Assembly (NCBI GenBank): GCA_028095005.1
Contig: CM051460.1
Span: 235,184,742-235,248,741, forward strand
DNA: 64,000 nt
Direction: 5' to 3'
Source of the DNA: Rhynchospora pubera
Taxonomy: Eukaryota > Streptophyta > Magnoliopsida > Poales > Cyperaceae
A program made the position numbers and the translations under genes. Numbering within the stretch: position 1 is the stretch's first letter; every line of letters starts with the position of its first letter. Under the pieces are notes generated by a model that ran no database searches, was not told where the DNA came from, and saw only the letters and a program-made list of their open reading frames with translations. Positions 60,421 through 64,000 of the stretch are shown here, in pieces.

Positions 60421-61480
60421 TATATAAATTACACTGATTTCCTTTAGCAGTTATTTTCTTTTTTTTTATTTAAAGATTTTTCAAAATTTGTCTGATTCTC
60501 TCTCCTCGCTCCCCTAATAATCACCATCTAGATGTAAGCTGGCTTTTGCAACCATTTTTACCTCTTTTGTTTCTTAAAGTTTTTGACCTTTTTCTTTGAA
60601 ATTTTATCTCAGCTACGTCATTTTGTTTGTGCGGTCGGTGTTTGTGGAAATGCTTCAATGAATCTAACTGTGAAGTTGTATGTCAATAGGTACTGTAGAG
60701 AGTTCTTCCATTCCTCAAAGCAAAGATACTGAGCTCCGCAACCAATGATTCAAACTTAACATATGTCTATTGTCCAAATTTTCAACGAACTACAAATGGT
60801 ACCTTATTTAATTGTGGTCGTGCCAACATTTCCTCTTAATGGTACCATATTTTATTATTTTTATTTTTTTTTTGTTAAATATTACATAGCCAAAGGCTAT
60901 TCAGCAATTGGACAGTGGAATATATGAAAATTTGAGTTAACTTAAGATTGGTTTGCACACTAAGACTAATTACATACTGATAATTAGGAGGTACTTGCCG
61001 TAGGTTTTCAATTTTTTTTTACTTCCAATTTTTTTTTATTATTTACATGTCATTTATCCACTGGAATCAAAATTAGAATGAATCAATATCAAGGTCAAGT
61101 GTTATTGGCTTATTGCAAATCTGCCTTTCTCCAAAGTACAGTACTATTTGATCTTGCTTTGTTATGCTGACACCTTAATATATATGTGCCGTTTGCTCTG
61201 AGTTTAGTGGCATCATCAACATTATATTATAATATTATAAATATAATATGATATGATGATGAGCCAGATTTTATTTCATAAATATATATGTTTTAGGTTT
61301 CAACATGTATCCATTTTCCATTTTTATTAAATGCACTCATTTAATGTATGACTCTTTGAAAAACTCTTCCTTTTTTATTTTTTTGTATGTTCATTTTTTT
61401 TGCAGAAACGTACGTACTGACAGTGTATCAAAAATTAAATAAAAAAGAGGAGTAGCAGATTAATAAAATGTTGGACTATT
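60421..61480. other. intergenic, no gene seen
   Basis: AT-rich; includes a palindromic ATTATATTATAATATTATAA region near 61221. No genes or termini recognised. Confidence 0.45.
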
Positions 61481-61522
61481 ATGCAAAGTTGTCCTCACCC
61501 ACGTTTTGTTTGTTTAAATTCA

Positions 61523-61588
61523 GGTTTGTTAACACCAAGCCTACGGGCATCTTTAAACTTCAAAAAAAAAAAAAGGTTTGTTAACACC
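61523..61588 (+). mobile_element. 38-bp poly(A) retroposon with 14-bp target duplication
   Basis: GGTTTGTTAACACC occurs at 61523-61536 and again at 61575-61588. Between them are 25 bases (AAGCCTACGGGCATC...) followed by 13 A residues (61562-61574). A 14-bp direct repeat flanking a sequence with a 3' poly(A) tail is the footprint of LINE-type target-primed reverse transcription, here of a severely 5'-truncated template. Confidence 0.7.
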
Positions 61589-63129
61589 GGCAGGGATATC
61601 GTTGATTTCATCTTTGGAGTGGCAGACAAAAATATCACCAGTAAGGCAGTAAGCGGAGTTGGCACCCACAAATCCCGTCCAGAGTACCTTCATATTTTAT
61701 ATCTGGCAGTAATTGCATATAGCTTTCATTGGGGCGTTACTTATTTATATATCAGATAAGAAATACGTTACCTAAATAATTACAAATCGGTCAAATAAAA
61801 TCATGTTATATTAAACGATAGTTTAATAAATAAATTCTTCCTTTGAAAATTACTCTGGCCCACTTTTATACAACACTACAGTATTATTTGTCACACTACT
61901 GTAAAAAAAAATGTGCAATCTTTAGATGGGGTCATTTGGATGAAATATTATAAATGTTAATTAACGCCAATTGTTCCCATATGTCATGTTAGAAAATTTA
62001 TACTTCATCATACAAATTCAAATATTAATCATAAATTCTTATTTACTTTTAATGCAGAATCATAATTTTCAAAACGTACACAATTTTTAATTAAAGTACG
62101 TTACAGTTACATATTCCATTTTACCTCAATTCAAAATTTTAATAACTTATCCATCTTCTTTAGTATTTTAATTTATTACATTAATTTTAAGATTTCCTAT
62201 TTCCCTTCTATAAATTAACCACTCAACAAATCATTTCCATACCTTCCGTCAAGAAATCACAATTATCCCCCATTCTATAAATTCTACTTATCCGTTTCAC
62301 CGTGCATTATTTTGAATTTATTGAATCTTACTGTCTTCCGATGATTTGTATCAATTTATTCCAGTATGTTTATATGTTTATTTGTTCTTTTTTACTTTTA
62401 ATTTTTCTCTTTTTGCTTACATATCTTTCACAATTCTTTTCTGTTCAATTTTATTTTTAGGTACCAGCTTCCTCCATTCTTCCGTGAGGACAGTACATTT
62501 CTATTTGATGAATTCCTTATTGAGGATGGATGAGGGATATTTGGTTCATGATGAAGGCTACCAACATGTATGATGATGAATATTATATGTAGATATTTAT
62601 ATTTTTTAATCTTAGTGTATCAACAATGTAAGTTTCAATTATTCATCATTTCAGTTAGAATTGAATTTTTCAATTTCTAATATTTTTACATCGCATTATT
62701 TTCTTATTGTTAAATTACTTCACGAAATTTTTTTCGTCAATAAGAAACTTATTAACATATTGAAATGTACTTTTATATTTCTACACTACCACATATTATA
62801 CTTTAATTTAATTAGAATCATAAATGTAAAATAATAATAAAAATATTAAATACACTGATGCTAATTATAAACACATTATGATTTAATTTACTATATTACT
62901 CAAATAATAGATGTTCACTACCACAAATTACAATTTAATTTTTTTATTACAAGCAATAATAATCACATTGACATATTTATATATTATTATGTATTTCTAC
63001 AATACCACAAATTACAATTTACATTTATTACCAGCGGCATTTTAAAATTATAACAAACATACAAATAACCTAATTATAAATAACAACCATTAAATAATTA
63101 CATATTAAATTTGTATTATTATGTCAAAT
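61589..63129. other. intergenic, probably Helitron interior
   Basis: A plus-strand frame through 61575-61759 (VNTGRDIVDFIFG...) has no recognised family. The rest is AT-rich. It probably belongs to the Helitron whose 3' end is at 63158, but the 5' end was not found. Confidence 0.3.
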
Positions 63130-63158
63130 ATCGAGCGAAGCTCGATTTATCCCCCTAG
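63130..63158 (+). mobile_element. Helitron 3' end
   Basis: The hairpin ATCGAGC-GAA-GCTCGAT (63130-63146) is followed after eight bases by the terminal CTAG at 63155-63158, and then by T. Hairpin, short spacer, CTAG and a following T are the diagnostic 3' structure of Helitrons, which insert between A and T without TSD. Confidence 0.7.
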
Positions 63159-63328
63159 TATATATAATTTTTATGAGGTTCTTACTAGATATATATATCA
63201 AGTAATTAATACGAAGTTGCTTTGCCTAAGGGAAACTGTTGGGTTGTTGAGTGAATTTTATCTGATTTTTTTTCTTTTTATATTTTATGTATTTATATAT
63301 GCTTTTGTGATAAGGTTATGATAAATTT

Positions 63329-63524
63329 TGTGGTGAGAAAACTGAAAGAATGTTTTTCTATTTTTCTGAATGTTACAATTACAGAGGAAGGCCTATATCT
63401 ATTCTAATTTTGCCATACAATCAGTTTTCCTAAATCTAATTACATACCAAATACATCATACTAAATCTAGCTTTATATCTCAACAAATATAGAAACAAAT
63501 ATAAATTGATATGCGCAGTCTTCA
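63329..63524 (-). repeat. short copia 3' LTR
   Basis: On the minus strand the sequence after the polypurine tract starts TGAAGACTGCGCATATC. The distal end is probably at TTTTCTCACCACA near 63329; since the 5' LTR is outside the window, the exact end is uncertain. Length is about 200 bp, far shorter than the LTRs of elements 1-3, so this is another lineage. Confidence 0.55.
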
Positions 63525-63538
63525 CACTCCCCCTCAAG
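63525..63538 (-). other. polypurine tract of the right-edge copia element
   Basis: Minus-strand TTGAGGGGGAGTG directly before the LTR start, as in many plant copia elements. Confidence 0.65.
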
Positions 63539-64000
63539 TTGGAGCATGTAAGTCACAAATGCCCAACTTGCCAAGTAGATAAAGAAATTGTTGTTTCCCA
63601 AGTGATTTGGTGAAAATATCTGCAAGTTGATCTGAGGAACGAACATAAGAAGTTTCAATGAGCCTGGCACAAATTTGGTCACGAATGTAGTGACAATCAA
63701 TTTCTATATGTTTCGTCCTTTCATGGAACACTGGATTTGCAGCAATATATAAGGCTGCTTGACTATCACAGAAAAGTTTCACTGGTTCCTGTTGAGAGAC
63801 ACCTAAGAAATTGAGAAGTGAACGGAGCCAAGTGAGCTCACAAGCAGCTGCAGCCATGGAGCGATATTCTGCCTCAGCAGATGACCTGGACACTGTTTGT
63901 TGTTTCTTTGTCTTCCAGGAAATAGGAGATCGTCCCAACAAAACAAAATATCCAGTCAAAGAACGGCGAGTTAAAGGACAAGCTGCCCAATCTGAGTCAC
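63534..64000 (-). CDS. copia polyprotein, RNase H domain (partial)
   Basis: An open frame from the window edge to a stop at 63534, reading DSDWAACPLTRRSLTGYFV at its start. The RNase H core follows: ISWKTKKQQTVSRSSAEAEY, then ACELTWL, CDSQAAL, HERTKHIEIDCHYIRD and ADIFTKSLG. The motif set is that of Ty1/copia RNase H, the last domain of the polyprotein. No stop or frameshift lies in the visible part. The short LTR and polypurine tract follow directly. The rest of the element lies outside the window, so whether it is active cannot be judged. Confidence 0.9.
   Translation of the reverse strand, partial: DSDWAACPLTRRSLTGYFVLLGRSPISWKTKKQQTVSRSSAEAEYRSMAAAACELTWLRSLLNFLGVSQQEPVKLFCDSQAALYIAANPVFHERTKHIEIDCHYIRDQICARLIETSYVRSSDQLADIFTKSLGKQQFLYLLGKLGICDLHAPT

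Noticed and set aside
61481..61759. 92-codon plus-strand frame containing DIVDFIFG
   Set aside because: It resembles a pectin methylesterase phrase only superficially, and the frame runs through the poly(A) retroposon, so it cannot be an intact gene.

Overview
The window is nuclear DNA of a flowering plant, most likely a eudicot. It is AT-rich, has GT-AG introns, and consists largely of nested plant transposable elements. I see no bacterial, organellar or viral genes, no tRNA or rRNA genes, and no CRISPR array. Only two host genes can be supported: the last three exons of an unidentified gene at the left edge (1-399, + strand), and a caffeic-acid-type O-methyltransferase (OMT) on the minus strand (1686-5593). 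The second exon of the OMT is split by a 1388-bp hAT-type element with a perfect 8-bp target duplication (TSD). Without the element and one TSD copy, the five exons add up to an open frame of normal family length.

From 6.47 to 18.15 kb lies one solo LTR of a SIRE/Maximus-like copia element (TSD actag). It was later hit by a complete 9.7-kb copia element (element 1, 6791-16466, TSD gaaac, LTRs almost identical) and by a small hAT-like MITE (17399-17870). The stretch 18.2-20.45 kb is a mosaic of hAT-like, CACTA and foldback fragments. Element 2 (20452-29176, +) belongs to the same non-coding copia family as element 1. Its 3' LTR is cut off and joined head-on to the 3' LTR of element 3 (29177-38187, -), a related copia element that still carries a nearly readable gag-pol (one nonsense codon and one frameshift).

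Element 3 lies inside a CACTA (En/Spm) transposon occupying 38188-46113. On the minus strand this transposon has a TNP2-type transposase pseudogene, a Transposase_24/TNPA-like pseudogene, two related small reading frames, and arrays of a TAGTACCGG-type subterminal repeat. The left end of the CACTA is missing.

From 46.1 to 64 kb I recognise no host gene. The region holds MITEs, an ACGAAAC-rich hAT-like copy, a Mutator-like element nested inside a second one (both with 9-bp TSDs), two Helitron ends, a 38-bp poly(A) retroposon with a 14-bp TSD and, at the right edge, the 3' end of another copia element (RNase H, polypurine tract, short LTR).

The genes do not form a pathway. The biology here is the layering of transposons and the interruption of one OMT gene. 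I found no convincing new molecular system. The most interesting points are the interrupted but otherwise open OMT, the young non-coding copia family, the inverted LTR-LTR junction, the internal CACTA repeat array, the nested Mutator-like elements and the tiny retroposon. All homology statements come from reading motifs; no database search was run.
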